In this document: positions 1 through 12,160 of the stretch, piece by piece
Layout of the letters: the number at the start of each line of letters is the position of its first letter
How positions within the stretch are numbered: position 1 is the first letter of the stretch
Assembly: GCF_003945595.2 (NCBI RefSeq)
Contig: NW_024105003.1
Location: forward strand, 1 to 64,000
Direction: 5' to 3'
DNA from: Pipra filicauda
Taxonomy: Eukaryota > Chordata > Aves > Passeriformes > Pipridae
Length of the DNA: 64,000 bases
Notes under the pieces: model-generated
Database searches by the model: none
What the model saw: the letters and a program-made list of their open reading frames with translations, nothing else
What the model was told of the DNA's origin: nothing
Program-made: the position numbers and the translations under genes

Positions 1-205
1 ACAATCCCAGCTCTCCCAGCCTTTCCTCCCAGCAGAGCTGCTCCAGCCCTGGGATCCTCTTGGTGCCTCCTTTGGGCTCTCTCCAACAGCTCCATGTCCT
101 TTCTGTGCTGTTCCCCAGGGCTGGAGCAGCTCTGCAGGTGGGGTCTCACCTGAGGGGGCAGAGGGGCAGAATCCCCTCCCTAAATCTCCTTCCCCTTTCC
201 ACAAC
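1..205 (-). mobile_element. CR1 fragment, antisense, cut by the window edge
   Basis: The plus strand reads the complement of the CR1 reverse transcriptase C-terminal region (agcagagctgctccagccct, then gggtctcacctgagggggc). The same segment with the same downstream words, as far as ctttccaca, recurs at about 23,080-23,295, so the two copies belong to one subfamily. The 3' part of the element lies left of the window. Confidence 0.85.
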
Positions 206-2401
206 ACTTCTTGGTGAACTTTCTGATCAATGTCTTTTTTTTCCTGTAGTAAATCTGGGTGCAATAGAGTATTTTTGTGCAACAGGTTCCGGGAGATTTC
301 CCACCCCACTAATTTACTAAACATGGGATCCAAAGAATGACCTGTTTCAGGCAGTTTTAGACACAATTTGCTCTTGGTCCCCTCTGAAACTTTCTGGTTA
401 CTCAGCTCACTGCTAGTTCAGTATCCTTTATACTCACAGTCCACAATATCTGGGAATATTTGCTTTCTACAAACATAACACTTGGCTTCAGCTTTTTTTC
501 CAGACTTTTTTTCCCCATTCTATTTGTAAATCCGTTATCTTGAGGGGGAACAGTAGCAGAGAGCTTCTCCAAACCTCTGTCCTGGTGAGAAAGCCCTGTC
601 ATAACAGACCTGTAATTGAACAATCAGGAAAGGCCAAGGAGCTGTTCTGCCAGAAATGGAGCAAATCTCATCACATATTAATCTCTGGGGTAACACAGAC
701 CACAGGGAAGTTCTGATGTGCTCTGGAAATGAGAGAGTGATGTCTCTGCTCAGCACCAGCCTGGGCTGAACTGCAGGAAATTAAGTGCAGCAGAGAGATC
801 TTGGGAAAGGTCTCCTGAGCAGAGCCAGGCAATCCTGTTACTTCCCAGAGCACCTCTCCTCTCTGCAAAAATAAACAGCAAAGAAGGGTAAATTTAGAAA
901 ACAGCAGCCTGTTCTAGCAACAAAAGGGATGGGGAGGGAGGAGAGAGAGAGCTGTGTTTAAAACAGAAGGCAGCTGTCTTGTGAAATGTTTCTAGGATAG
1001 TTATATTTATCCCACGGTTTTCCTTGAGGTGCTGGGACTCATTAAATACCAGAGGCATGTTGTCCACATTTGTTATCTAACATTTCCCCTCTGTGGCCTG
1101 TTCAATAATGTATATGTACTGAATGCATTATTGAAGATATTTAATACTGGAAGAATACCAAGGCAATACAGACTGCACAGGACTAATGCTCCAGAAAAAA
1201 AAAAAGCCACAAGAAGATTGGTCAGTAGTTAAAGAACCACGTTTGCCTGGATAAGAGATTTCACTGGGAAAAACAGTGGAATTCCCGTTAATTTCCAAGG
1301 GCTTGAGAGCAGGTGAGGAATTGCAGGGAAGAGCATCCAGAAGGCAGCATCTACTTGGAGGCAGATAAAATCAACACTGGGGGCTGGACACAGCAAACCA
1401 TTCAGCTGCAGTGTTTCATTTAGGAAACTATGTGAAAATACATGGTTTATAATTCTGGAATAAATTTTCATTCCTCAGAGCTGCTTCATAATTATCTATG
1501 TGAGGTCTCACTACTACATTTAAATATCCAAAGTGTGTGTCACTTGGATGCATTTGAGAATGAGTTTTTCCTTTTCTTTTCTCTCTGCCATGATATTTTG
1601 TAAGAGCACAGAAGTAATTAGGACTGGAAACGAGGACAGGCTTTGCAAAGCTGCTGAACAGGGGTCAGCCTGGGAACAGGCTGCTGTCAGTGGAAGCACA
1701 GTCCTGCCAGTCATGGGAAGTTTTAAAAAAAGCCTGCCTTGAATAAACACTGAGATGTTGGGAATGATCCTTCAGGCACACGAAGTGCTGGTGTTCTCAT
1801 TGCTGCACTTCCTGATGGATTTAAAAGCTATGTTCAGGTTTTCCTTTTAACAGGTATTTTCTTTAAGAGAACCAAAAGACACACACCCAAAATCATGTTT
1901 TCTTTTAAAGAATCCAGACTGCAGAGGCCACAAGAAGTCCTCAGGTAGCACAGGATCAGTTAATGAATTCCCAGAACTGCCACGTGAAGCTTTTGTTTCG
2001 TTCTGCTGCTCATCCTTCCCTTTGTGTTTAGATTCTGAGTGGGTTGCTGAAGAAAGATTTCATTTGGGGGTGAGGCTTTGGCAGGTAACCTCCTGAGAAC
2101 CTTCGTGGCACTGCTTTTCTAGGATTTCTTTGAGTTCTATGACCGCTTTTGCTCTCCCACAGGTGGGACCCCAAAGACGTCCTGATCATCCGATCAGCCC
2201 AAAGAAAATCAGGAATGTGACCCTCGTGTAGGATGGACTTCTCCAGGTTATTTTTTTTTTGTTTGTTTGCATTTCAGCAACAGAGAAAGGTTAAAACCAC
2301 TTCTCTCGGTTTAAGTTATAAGTTATTTTTCTTTTTTTGCCTCGTCTAATGAAATGAAATTGCAACCTTTATGAAGTAGCACATTATATCTCAGCAAAAT
2401 A
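206..2401. other. unassigned upstream sequence
   Basis: This stretch is unique-looking and AT-rich with short homopolymer runs. Small open frames on both strands (up to about 80 codons) show no recognisable domain. I see no exon, repeat family or RNA gene. Confidence 0.5.
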
Positions 2402-2446
2402 ATGGACATAAATGACATAAATGGACATAAGTGACATAAGTGGACA
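2402..2446. repeat. short 19-bp tandem repeat
   Basis: Two adjacent 19-base units (ATGGACATAAATGACATAA, then the same with one A-to-G change) are followed by a partial third unit, gtggaca. Confidence 0.8.
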
Positions 2447-2609
2447 GCCTGAACTACAGAGACAAGGAATTTGATGGGACTGGACAAGAGGAAGAGTCTG
2501 TGCTTTGGGTCCCAAGGAAACCAGCAAAACTCCTATCAGAAAAAAAATCCTATGTTACAGCAAGATCGAGGACTGGAACTGCAAGACATTTAAGAGTTCA
2601 GAAGAACTG

Positions 2610-2611
<2 letters not shown>

Positions 2612-2642
<31 letters not shown>
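2612..2642. repeat. (TAA)n microsatellite
   Basis: About ten uninterrupted TAA units lie between actggt and tggttac. Confidence 0.95.
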
Positions 2643-2643
<1 letters not shown>

Positions 2644-3825
2644 GTTACTACATTATCAACTGCTTTTTAATGTACTTTATGTACAGCTGAGCATCTTGAG
2701 CTTATGGATCAACAACATTTTTCAATTCCTGTTCTGTAATAAAATCAAGGGAAGTTTTGGTGAGGACCGTTTTAAAATTTCTAACAAAATCATCTTAGGG
2801 TCATAAATTAATTTGTTCCATTTCAGTAAGTTACTCTGTAAAAGGTGTTTGCCTTAAAGCCAATGTTCCATTTTGAAATAAAACCCAGTCACCCACGTGC
2901 CAAAAAAAATCCTTTTTTAAATTGAAATTGAAAAATCTCAAGCTGGAAAATGTAGATTTGAAAATCTTGACTTTGAAGAGTTGTTGCTTGAATGTTTTAT
3001 GTCTCTGTTCTACTTGTGGGCTGAGTTTGCACCAAATGACTTGTGCCACAGCAATGGTGGTATTTGTGTTGAACAGTGTTTTTGCCTCAGGGATAGAGTG
3101 GATGAGGACCACGGGAAATGCACTTTATCAAGGCAACTTGTCAGCAGAGCAGATCCAGCACATGGACTTTGTAAAGTAAAAAAAAAATAAAAAAATTGTG
3201 ATTTCTGGCAGAAATGTTTTGCCTGAAATTTTGTGTTTCATAATAAAAAGTTCGAGCCTGATATTTTTTTATTTTTTTTATTTTTTTTTTTTACAAAAAG
3301 ACAAACTTCTTCCAGAAAAACAAGTTATTTTCAGCGTACTCATCTTTCTGCCCACTCAAAGAACTCTGAATTATTCAGCGTGTCGCATGTTAATGTTCAG
3401 CACAAACCGATGCAGGTGCCCTGTGAGTGCTGAGAGAAGCCACCCCTCAGAATCACTTCCAGTGACAATGTGTGCAACAAAACTAAGAAATCCGAAACCT
3501 GATCCCGGGAAGAAGAAGAGGCTGTTTTGTGTGTTTAGCATTTGGCATCTCGTGAAGTGGTGGCAGATTTTGCGCTGCCGGTGGCATTTCCAGTCAGTCT
3601 GTCAGAACGTGGCAGGGTCTGCCGTGTGCTATTGTACACAAAGCTGTTGGGAATTCTGACCATCCACACCTAACTTGGCTGGGGAGGAGCTTGGAAATGC
3701 ATTTATGTTATGCAGAGAAAAAATAGAAGCAATTTAGGTTGTGGCATGTCTTGACATTTTCCTTGAAAATATCCTTATTTTCCTTGAAAAGAACATGCAT
3801 GGAGAGAAGCATCTCCATGGAGAGA
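2643..3825. other. unassigned upstream sequence with T-rich tract
   Basis: A T-rich low-complexity tract lies at about 3,260-3,293. Overlapping frames at 2,922-3,190 include a cysteine-rich stretch (see rejected items). No gene is recognised. Confidence 0.5.
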
Positions 3826-4645
3826 GAAGGGACCTGGAGAGGCTGGATCCATGGGCTGATTCCAATGGGATGAGGTTCAACAAGGCCAAGTGCTGGGTCC
3901 TGCACTTTGGCCACAACAACCCCCTGCAGTGCTACAGGCTGGGCCAGAGGGGCTGGAGAGCAGCCAGGCAGGAAGGGAGCTGGGATTTGGGATGGACGGG
4001 AAGCTGAACAGGAGCCAGAGTGTGCCCAGGTGGCCAAGAAGGCCAATGGATCCTGGCCTGGCTCAGGAACAGGGTGGCCAACAGGACCAGGGAAGTGATT
4101 CTTGCCCTGGACTCAGCGCTGGTGAGGCCACCCCTGGAGTGCTGTGTCCAGTTCTGGGCCCTCAGCTCAGGAAGGACATGGAGGGGCTGGAGCAGGGCCA
4201 GAGGAGAGCAACGAGGCTGGGGAAGGGACTGGAGCACAAGTGCTGGGAGGAGAGGCTGAGGGAGCTGGGGGGGCTCAGCCTGGAGAAGAGGAGGCTCAGG
4301 GGAGACCTCCTCACTCTCTGCAACTCCCTGACAGGAGGGGGGAGCCGGGGGGGGTTGGTCTCTTCTCCCAGGATCCAGCAGTAAGACAAGAGGGTATGAT
4401 CTTGAGCTCTGCCAGGGGAGGTTTAGGTTGGACATTAGGAAGAAATTCTTTACAGAGAGGGTAATCAGCCATTGGAATGGGCTGCCCAGGGAGGGGGTGG
4501 AGTCACCATCCCTGGAGGTTTTTAAGATGAGACTGGATGTGGCATCAGTGCCATGGGCTGGGAACCACAGTGGGGTTGGATCAAGGGTTGGACTTGATGA
4601 TCTTGGAGGTCTTTTCCAACCTGACTAATTTTATGATTCTATGAT
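3826..4645 (+). mobile_element. CR1 3' region, sense, decayed reverse transcriptase C-terminus plus 3' tail
   Basis: This is one of the longest CR1 pieces here. The plus strand carries the C-terminal part of the CR1 reverse transcriptase frame: a stretch reading [18 protein letters not shown] in one frame, then pieces of the same protein in other frames, so frameshifts have broken it. The 3' region ends gattctatga-like at 4,645. The 3' end (tggacttgatgatcttggag...tccaacctga) closely resembles the antisense copy at 56.85 kb, suggesting the same subfamily. It is a dead copy, truncated at the 5' end as most CR1 insertions are. Confidence 0.92.
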
Positions 4646-5302
4646 CTACCTCACTGACACAAGTATTCCTATTGCTGACATCTCGTTACAGCTGTAGCTT
4701 AATGCAACCTAAACACAAACAAAAATCCATTTTATTAGAGGAATGTCTATTGTATGAAAGGGAGATGGGCCCAGGGCAACATCAGCTTGTGACGTGGGGA
4801 GAAAAACCACGGAATTTTGGCTTTCTGTGCACATCCATGGTTAGCAACACCTCCTGGTTGTCAGAGAATGATGAAACCTGCATGTACAGAGGAGTTTCCC
4901 AGCAGAAAATGGTGATTCATTAGAATTTACTTTGCAAAGGCATCAAACTATACTGTGTTATCTCCAAGCCCTTGATTTCAAGCTTAGTTTCCATATTATT
5001 TGGTGTCATAGCAAAGGAGCTAACCTAGAACTGGAGAAAACCTTTCCTCCACCTAATCTGTGTCCTTCCACATGAATCAAACACATTTCTGTGTTGATGC
5101 CATGGGCAGGAGGACACAAAGTCTGAGGCAGAAGGCTGTGTCAGCAACATTTTGTCTTCTATGCTGAGGAGTCCCCACTGGGATTTCCACGTGGTGCAAC
5201 CTGAGGCTTGAGGCTCTTCAGAGGAAAGAAGCAAAACTTCACAAAATTGGTTTTCAGGCTGTGGCAAAAGAACCTCCTGGCACTCCTGTTGAATGGACAA
5301 GC
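4646..5302. other. unassigned spacer between CR1 copies
   Basis: No repeat or exon recognised. Open frames here are short and lack recognisable motifs. Confidence 0.45.
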
Positions 5303-5661
5303 TGAGAAGAGAATGTTGGAGACCTCATAGAAACTTTCTAGTACCTGAAGAGGGTCTACAAGGAGTCTGAAGAAGGACTCTTCATCAGGAACTGGAGTGA
5401 CAGGACAGGGGGGAATGGGTTCAAACTGAAATTTAGATTGGATATTAGGAAGAAATTGTTCCCTGTAAGGGTGGTGAGGCCCTGGCACAGGTTGCCCAGA
5501 GAAATGATGGATTCTCCATCCCTGGAAGTGTTCAAGGCCAGGTTGATGTGGTTCTGAGCAACCAGGTCTAGGGGAAGATGTCCTGCCCGTGGAAAGGGGT
5601 TGGAATGAGATGACCTTGAACGTCCCTTCCAACCCAAACCATTCTGTGATTCTGTGTGAGA
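5303..5661 (+). mobile_element. CR1 3' end, sense
   Basis: The sequence matches the CR1 3' region from the 'gagacctcatag' segment through 'ggattctccatccctggaag' to the terminal 'accattctgtgattctgtg'. No intact frame remains. Confidence 0.9.
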
Positions 5662-8013
5662 TCCCTCCTCTGGGGACCCTGTGGGAGCTCCAAGCAGTCC
5701 TGGTCAGACATCAGGGGTCTGCAGACAGGTCACCCTGCATCCTGCCTGGGAGCTGGGAAGTGCTCCAACATTCCATATTTACCTCAGGGACCACCTGCCA
5801 GCAGACAATTGCCAGTGGACATCACAGAGCAGCGGGAGGAATTACACCCCACTGGCTACACATCTCTCTGACTGAACAAACAGAACTTTTTTTTTCACAA
5901 GCAGGTACCACAGCCATGGAAATGTTCACATTAACCAGAGCCTGGATTTATTTTCCTTCCTGCCAGCTCCAGGAATGCATCCCACGCAGCTATGGAACAC
6001 TCTGAACAGCATTAGCATGAGGTTAAAAATTCTTGTGGTGTCCTTGAAATTTATGGCTGGGGGCATTTATATCCTTGCAGATTTGTTTTCCTCAGGCATG
6101 TTGTACAGACTGTATATCATCTGCAGGACTAGCTGTTACTTATGTTTGCAAATAGAGCTCCACAAATAACAATACATAAAATACAGAGATGATTTGCAGC
6201 ACCCAGGGAATATAAAATATGCAGGCACTTTCAGAAGGCAGAGTAGGCTGAAAATATTGAATTTCGGGCACTTTATGGAGACACCAATCTTTTGTACATA
6301 TGCATATTGATTTATAATTATGACTTAAGGGATGTTTTAGTAATCTAGAAGTATCCAGGCTTTTACTGCTCACAGACTGTGCACAGTTTGATAGTATAAA
6401 ACCCTTTTATGTTTCTTTACAAAATGTTCTGATTTGAATTCCTTGCTTGTATGCGTGGGGAAAAAATGCATTGAAGATGAACAGTATCATGCTACAGTTA
6501 AGTTTCCTGAAGTCGTCTCACCAGTTTTATGTTTCACAGGAAACTCAGGCAACCTTTAGCACAAAGCCACTTAAAAATAACATTGGCTTCGTGTGGAGGT
6601 TTCTTGTTACAACAAAAGGCACCTCAGGTTTGTGTGGGCTGAGTGGAATCAACAGATGAACTCTCACTGAGGACGACTCACAATATTGATTAAACATTTG
6701 GTTTCTTACTGATCTGATTGAATACAGCTCCTGTTTTCAGTGTTTATTTGGCAGAATATACAATATGTGGTGCTGCTAACTCAAAAAACCACCATTCTTG
6801 AGTAGTTGGGCCTCCCAGTGACACAGATGGGAACAACTCTCTGGTTACTGGGCTCACTATCTCTTTCCTCAAAAGGATCCTTCATGAGGCAAGAAAAACA
6901 CAGCTTCCCACAAACTCCCCCACCAGAAGCTCATGGAAAACCAGGGAATGGTCTCCTCAAAGTGTTGCAGATAACTCATCTTGTTACCCTTCCCTCTCCA
7001 CTCAAATAGATCTTACCCATCTAAAATGAGGGGGGACATGAGGCCCATCTCCAACTCTCCCTGTCTGAATTTCCGTAAATCCCACACCCACATTCCCAGC
7101 AATGCCACAGAATTCATCCAGTGGCCTCGTGGTAACTGTATAAGTAAAACTAAGCATTTAGGATAGACCAGAATGATCTCATATTTTCGAGATATAATGA
7201 AAAAAAAAAATCCCAAAACAAACAACCCCAGCTTCCAGCAGGAGAACGTTGCTGCCAAAACACCTTTGGCATCTTGGGACTTTTGTTCCAAACAGCCTCC
7301 AAAACCCTTTCTAAAGACGAGGCTGAGCATTGAAATTCATAAAGCCACTTGCTGTGGAGGAACATACTCTCAGCAAATGTGACTTTTATGATTACTCTCC
7401 TCCCACTCACCACAATTGACTCTTGTTCCTCAGGCTATAAACCACTTGCCTCTTCCTCCCCCCAGGTGACAAGCAGCTTCATTTAACTTTAACTTTCTCT
7501 GTCTCTCACTTTCCGCCCTCTTTCCCATCCTTTCTTCTCCACAGCTCCCAAATATGCTTCCTTTAAACAAAGGCCTAATTGATACATACCTAATTAATTT
7601 GTTCTCGGCTTGTATAGAGCTCTGAAAATTGCTGCTTCTATTTCAGCCCTGAGTAAAGGCTTGCATACCTCAAAGTTTGCCTGGTATTTCCAGCAGTACC
7701 AGTTGATCCCAAAAAAAACCCACATCCTGATGGCTGTGAATTCCCATCATCCCACCCACAGGGATTACAGCAGGACACTGTGCACACCTAAACTGACCTT
7801 CCTGAACTGCTGTTGGAAAAAAATGGGGGAAAAGGGAGAAGCCAAATTGGGTTTGCACTAAATGTCTGCTCCAAACCCCCCTCAGCCAGTGGGAAAGTTC
7901 TCCGTGGTGTTGTGAAGGTGGGATTGGACAGGAATGTTCTGCGTGGCTCCGGGTGAGATCCTGTGTGAGATTCCTGCCCTTCTGCCCTGGGAAATTCATA
8001 GACTAGACCAGGC
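5662..8013. other. unassigned upstream sequence (2.35 kb)
   Basis: AT-rich unique sequence with a pyrimidine-rich stretch near 7,440-7,555 (ctcttcctcc, tctgtctctcac). No coding exon, RNA gene or repeat family was recognised. Confidence 0.5.
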
Positions 8014-8108
8014 TGTAGAGTCATAGAATAGTTTGGGTTGGAAGGGATGTTAAAGATTATCTAGTTCCAACCCCCGTGCTGTGGGCAGGAACCCCTTCCA
8101 CTAAATCC
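8014..8108 (-). mobile_element. CR1 3' end, antisense, very short
   Basis: It starts with the complement of the CR1 tail (agtcatagaatagtttgggt, then tggaagggatg) and stops after the 'ccttccactaaatc' segment, so only about 95 bp of the 3' end was inserted or remains. Confidence 0.85.
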
Positions 8109-9116
8109 TGTTCTCTCTTCCCTATTCCTCACCCTTCTCTCTGTTCTTTGGGAGATGCAGGTTGGCAACAACTCCTTTACATTATCTTGGAAATCATGGG
8201 TTATTTATGCTAGATTAGCACAGACAATTATTTAAATGAATATGGATGTTTTCAGTCTCAGAGCAATATTGCAATAGGCTACTCCTCTCCAGCTCAGAGA
8301 ACTAATGTCTGGGAGCTCCCAGCATCAGTTGGCATTTGCTCTCAGAGCAGAGCTCATGTCACACAGATGTTATTTATATTGTTTATTTTCTCCTGTGCTA
8401 TGATCACTCCCTCAAATGAGCCTTACACTAAGTGCTTTTTTTTAAAAAAAAAAAAATCATGTTCCAGCAAAACACTCTGTTTGTTTTTGTTTTGAAAGAA
8501 TAATGCCGAAATCAAGGGAAAACAGCACTGAGATGTTTTTATTAGAGAAGTCAGCCAGATCCATCTCAGTTCTCCTCCAACTCATTAACTTTCCATCACA
8601 AAAGGCCCAGGGGCTGCTCTGACGTTGGATCAGCTCATCTGGGCTATTGATTCCCTCAATCCCAGTGACCTTCCCACCGGATACCGATGCCGTGGTCTCA
8701 GTCTGCTCACCTGGCTCTCTCTGCTGCAAACACCGGTGCTGCCACCACCCGTTTTAGACCTGCTGTGGGAGGACAAAGGGAGATCTGTGGCTCAGGACTT
8801 CTGCCCCACAGCTGAGAGTCTTTCAGAGATGGTGACAGACTGTATTTTTCTTTCCCAGTGGAAGTGGCTGATGCTGGGACAGTCCCAGGTGTCCCATGGC
8901 ACTGGGTTTCATTTGGATGTCACCCTACAGTGAATCCCCCAGATGAATTCTGCTCTCTTTGCCTGTTGCAACTCCTGTGCAGAAGCCAGAAATCTTCATG
9001 ACCATCACTGGTCCACACCACAATTGTGTTGGGGAAGCAATTCCTATTTGAATATCAGCCTTATGTTGTGTTATCTTGGAACAGAGCAGACAGACACGCT
9101 CCAGCCATGCAAAACC
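8109..9116. other. unassigned upstream sequence
   Basis: Contains a short T-run/A-run junction at about 8,438-8,457. Frames at 8,457-8,933 have no recognisable domain. Confidence 0.45.
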
Positions 9117-9287
9117 CTGGAACAGAGAAGCTGTGGATGCCCCATCCCTGGGAGTGTTCAAGGCCAGACTGGATGGAGCTCTGAGAAACCTGGTCTAGTA
9201 GAAGGTGTCTCTGCCCACGGCAGGGGGGTTGGACCCAAATGATCTTCCAGGTCCCTTCCAACCCAAACCATTCCATGTTTCTGTGAT
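9117..9287 (+). mobile_element. CR1 3' end, sense, short
   Basis: Reads 'cagagaagctgtggatgccc' through 'cccttccaacccaaaccatt' to 'tgtttctgtgattcta', the terminal 170 bp of a CR1. Confidence 0.9.
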
Positions 9288-9845
9288 TCTAAAACAGAGA
9301 CGGTTCTGTCAAAATGTAAGGAAATTTAGCAACCATTTTGTGGAGATCTCCATCTTGGAAGATTGCAAGGGTGGTCCCTGATCCTCTAAAGACATTCTTC
9401 TGAAGATTTAATGTTATCAGCCAAGCCTTTTGATGCTGCCTGTGAGCCTGAGCTCAGCAAACACTTTAAATCTGCTCTCTGCTTCATCATCTCCATTTGT
9501 GAAATGAAAGCCAAAAGAGAGCAAAGAGGGAAGCAGTGCCTGTGCAGAGCCACCAAAATTCATTGGAGAGGCATCTGAGCTGGCAGAGGAACAGTGGCTT
9601 TCCCCTACTCCTTTCATCCACTGCCAGAGCAGGGGACAAACACACAGAAGGGACTGGGATGGGATTGCTGATCACCAGGAGTCCTCAGGCATGGGATGCT
9701 GGGTGGACTGGAGCAATGTGCTTTGGAGAACAGCTGTGACTGCAACACAGATTAAAAGAAAATTAACCCTTTTTGCCTAGAATTATGTATGGATTCTGTC
9801 ATACTGCTTGCTACTAATACTAATTATTCATTATTTGCCTTTCCA

Positions 9846-10043
9846 TGTGAGGGTGGTGAGGTCCTGGCACAGGTTGCCCAGAGAAGCTGTGGCTGCCCCA
9901 TCGCTGGAAGTGTCCAAGGCCAGATTGGACAGAGCTTGGAGCAACCTGGGCTAGTGGAAGGTGTCCCTGCCCATGGCAGGGGGTTGGATCTGGGTGATCT
10001 CTGAGGTCCCTTCCAACCCAAATCAGTCTGGGATTCTATGATT
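9846..10043 (+). mobile_element. CR1 3' end, sense, short
   Basis: Reads 'tgagggtggtgaggtcctgg' through to 'gggattctatgatta'. It is the second short sense copy within 1 kb. Confidence 0.92.
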
Positions 10044-11126
10044 ACCTTTCACCTTCAGATCCTGAAAAGAAAGGTGCCATTCTATTTTCTATTGTGCAAC
10101 CAAATTTGAGGAAGTTTTATAACTTTGTATTAAACCACAAGTCAAAATTCTGTTCCCTTTGCTCATGCAAAACCTTTGCTGATCTCGGCGGGGTGAGTCT
10201 GTTTTAAAATTAAAAGACCTCTATTATTCAATAGGACCATCCAGAGTTACAAATAAACTTATTCCTTCCATATTTTACTTTTCCTCATAACATTTAAGGA
10301 TGAGCTGAGCGTGATATGTGTGTTTACAAGATGCATGGACTGAAGAGGCTGGAACACTGGGAGGTTCAAGGGCTGGAAAGTACCAGGTAAAGGAGGAGGT
10401 GGCTGTGGTACACACAAGTATTTCCACTGCTCTGAGCTGATATTTAATAGCTGGGTTCTTGGGAGAGGTAATGAGACGGCTTAGCTGTCATAGACAATTT
10501 TGAGAGCATTCAGAAGGAGCTTGTCAGGGCCCTGACTGTGCCAGCAGCCCCTGTATCCCCATTTCTCTGCAATCCTCCTCTGCTGGGAATTCCACCCCAC
10601 ACATCTAAGGATTGAGCTGCCCGTGTTTGAGGTGATGTTGTGCAACCTTCCACCACACTGCTGTGGAAACAGCTGAGCTGTGAGGGAGAGCAGTGAGAAG
10701 CCTCATCCAGCACCTCCACTCGTGTGTCCCACAATCCCTGGATGGGAGTTTGGATCCCCAGCCCAGATCCTGATGCTCTGCCCGGCCTCTGCCCCTCCTG
10801 GACTGACTGGACCTCAAATCTACCTCCCAGTATGGATCTGTGTGCTCACCTGGGCTCTTGGTGCCACCCTGTGCCCTCTGTGAGCTGTGTAGAAGTCCTC
10901 AGTCTCCTGGCAAAAAGGGGATGCTCAGGTTGTCAGAAAGATTATCCTGAGTGCAGATTTAAAAGTTGTTTTTACAAGCGACACAAACCAAATGGCAAAT
11001 GCACCTCTGTGGCTTCCCCTGGTTGCACATTATGACAAGTATAATGTGCACCATCCACTCAGTCCAGGACAGAGTTAGTTCCAGATTTAAGTGCAATCCC
11101 ACCACCGGGCAGGGAGGCACAGCATC
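10044..11126. other. unassigned upstream sequence
   Basis: Unique-looking DNA. A 103-codon frame at 10,724-11,035 ends in a cysteine-rich stretch but has no supporting exon structure; see rejected items. Confidence 0.45.
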
Positions 11127-11340
11127 ACTCTCCACAACTCCCTGGAAGGAGGTTGCAGCCAGGAGGGGGTTGGTCTCTTCTCCCAGACAGCAGCAACAGG
11201 ACAAGAAGAAATGGCCTCAGACTGCACCAGGAGAGGTTCAGGTTGGATGTCAGGAAGAATTTCCTCATGGAAAGGGTGGTCAGGCACTGGAATGGGCTGT
11301 CCAGGGAAGTGAATTCCCCACCCCTGGATACAGAAGGCCA
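11127..11340 (+). mobile_element. CR1 internal 3' fragment, sense, lacking the tail
   Basis: Begins near 'ctccacaactccctggaagg' and includes 'ggttggatgtcaggaagaat' and 'gggctgtccagggaagtgaa', but the terminal 100 bp and the attcta tail are absent, so this copy has lost its 3' end. Confidence 0.85.
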
Positions 11341-11844
11341 GAGTCACTCAGCCCTGTGCTGCCCCTAAGCAGGTGCCTAAAGAAAATTCCTTTTGTGTTC
11401 AGAAACCTTCTCAGTGCAAGTCCTTTCCCACTGAGTTGCTGCAACAAAGTCACTGCTGAACTATGCAGCACTACTGCCAATAATGTTTTATTTCCCTCCA
11501 GAAAAGTTTTCTTTCTCACCCTTCTTTACAGATGGTTCTTTTCTGCCCCTCTGCCCTCAATTTGTTGTCAAGTCTCATAGCTTTACTTGCTTAATCAGGA
11601 ACCCAAATGCCTCAGAGCAGGTACCTTGACTCCTCAGCTGCCTGTCAAGCTCTGTGAGCAGGCACATGGCACTGCAGAAATAAGGAAGGAGAAATCTATA
11701 TCCCTTTTCCCTCTCTGGCCAGCCTGCTGACAAATTTTGCCCTGCATTGCAGATGCAATTCAATTATTTCAATGAACCCGATCAGAAATAATTAATGAAG
11801 ACTTCCTAATGCATATTGGGAAGATCAGCCACCAAAACAGGGAG
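11341..11844. other. unassigned upstream sequence
   Basis: No exon or repeat recognised between the truncated CR1 and the TTTTC tract. Confidence 0.45.
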
Positions 11845-12160
11845 TTTTTCTTTTCTTTTCTTTTCTTTTCTTTTCTTTTCTTTTCTTTTCTTTTCTTTTC
11901 TTTTCTTTTCTTTTCTTTTCTTTTCTTTTCTTTTCTTTTCTTTTCTTTTCTTTTCTTTTCTTTTCTTTTCTTTTCTTTTCTTTCTTTTCTTTTCTTTTCT
12001 TTTCTTTTTTTTTCTTTTCTTTTCTTTCTTGCTTTTCTGTTTCTTTTCTTTCTTTTCTTTTCTTTCTTTTTCGTTATTTTCTTCTTTTTCTTTCTTTTTC
12101 TTTTCTTTCTTTCCTTTTCTTTCTTTTTCTTTTCTTTTCTTTTCTTTTCTTTTCTTTTCC
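11845..12160. repeat. (TTTTC)n pyrimidine tract, 316 bp
   Basis: The first ~135 bp are near-perfect TTTTC units; the rest degenerates into mixed TTTC/TTTTC with a few G and A interruptions. The plus strand is almost pure pyrimidine throughout. The long F/S-rich frames (140 and 144 codons) seen here are translations of the repeat, not proteins. Confidence 0.98.

Noticed and set aside
2981..3190. Cysteine-rich frame with a C-x6-C-x3-C-x-C-x8-C spacing, superficially EGF- or defensin-like
   Set aside because: No signal peptide, no convincing splice borders, wrong cysteine spacing for avian defensins and only half an EGF module; likely chance.
3890..4464. Overlapping frames of 164, 167 and 106 codons
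   Set aside because: They are shadows of a frameshifted CR1 reverse transcriptase C-terminus and its complement.
10724..11035. 103-codon frame ending in a cysteine-rich stretch
   Set aside because: No domain matches the spacing and the frame lies in unique DNA next to a CR1 without exon signals.
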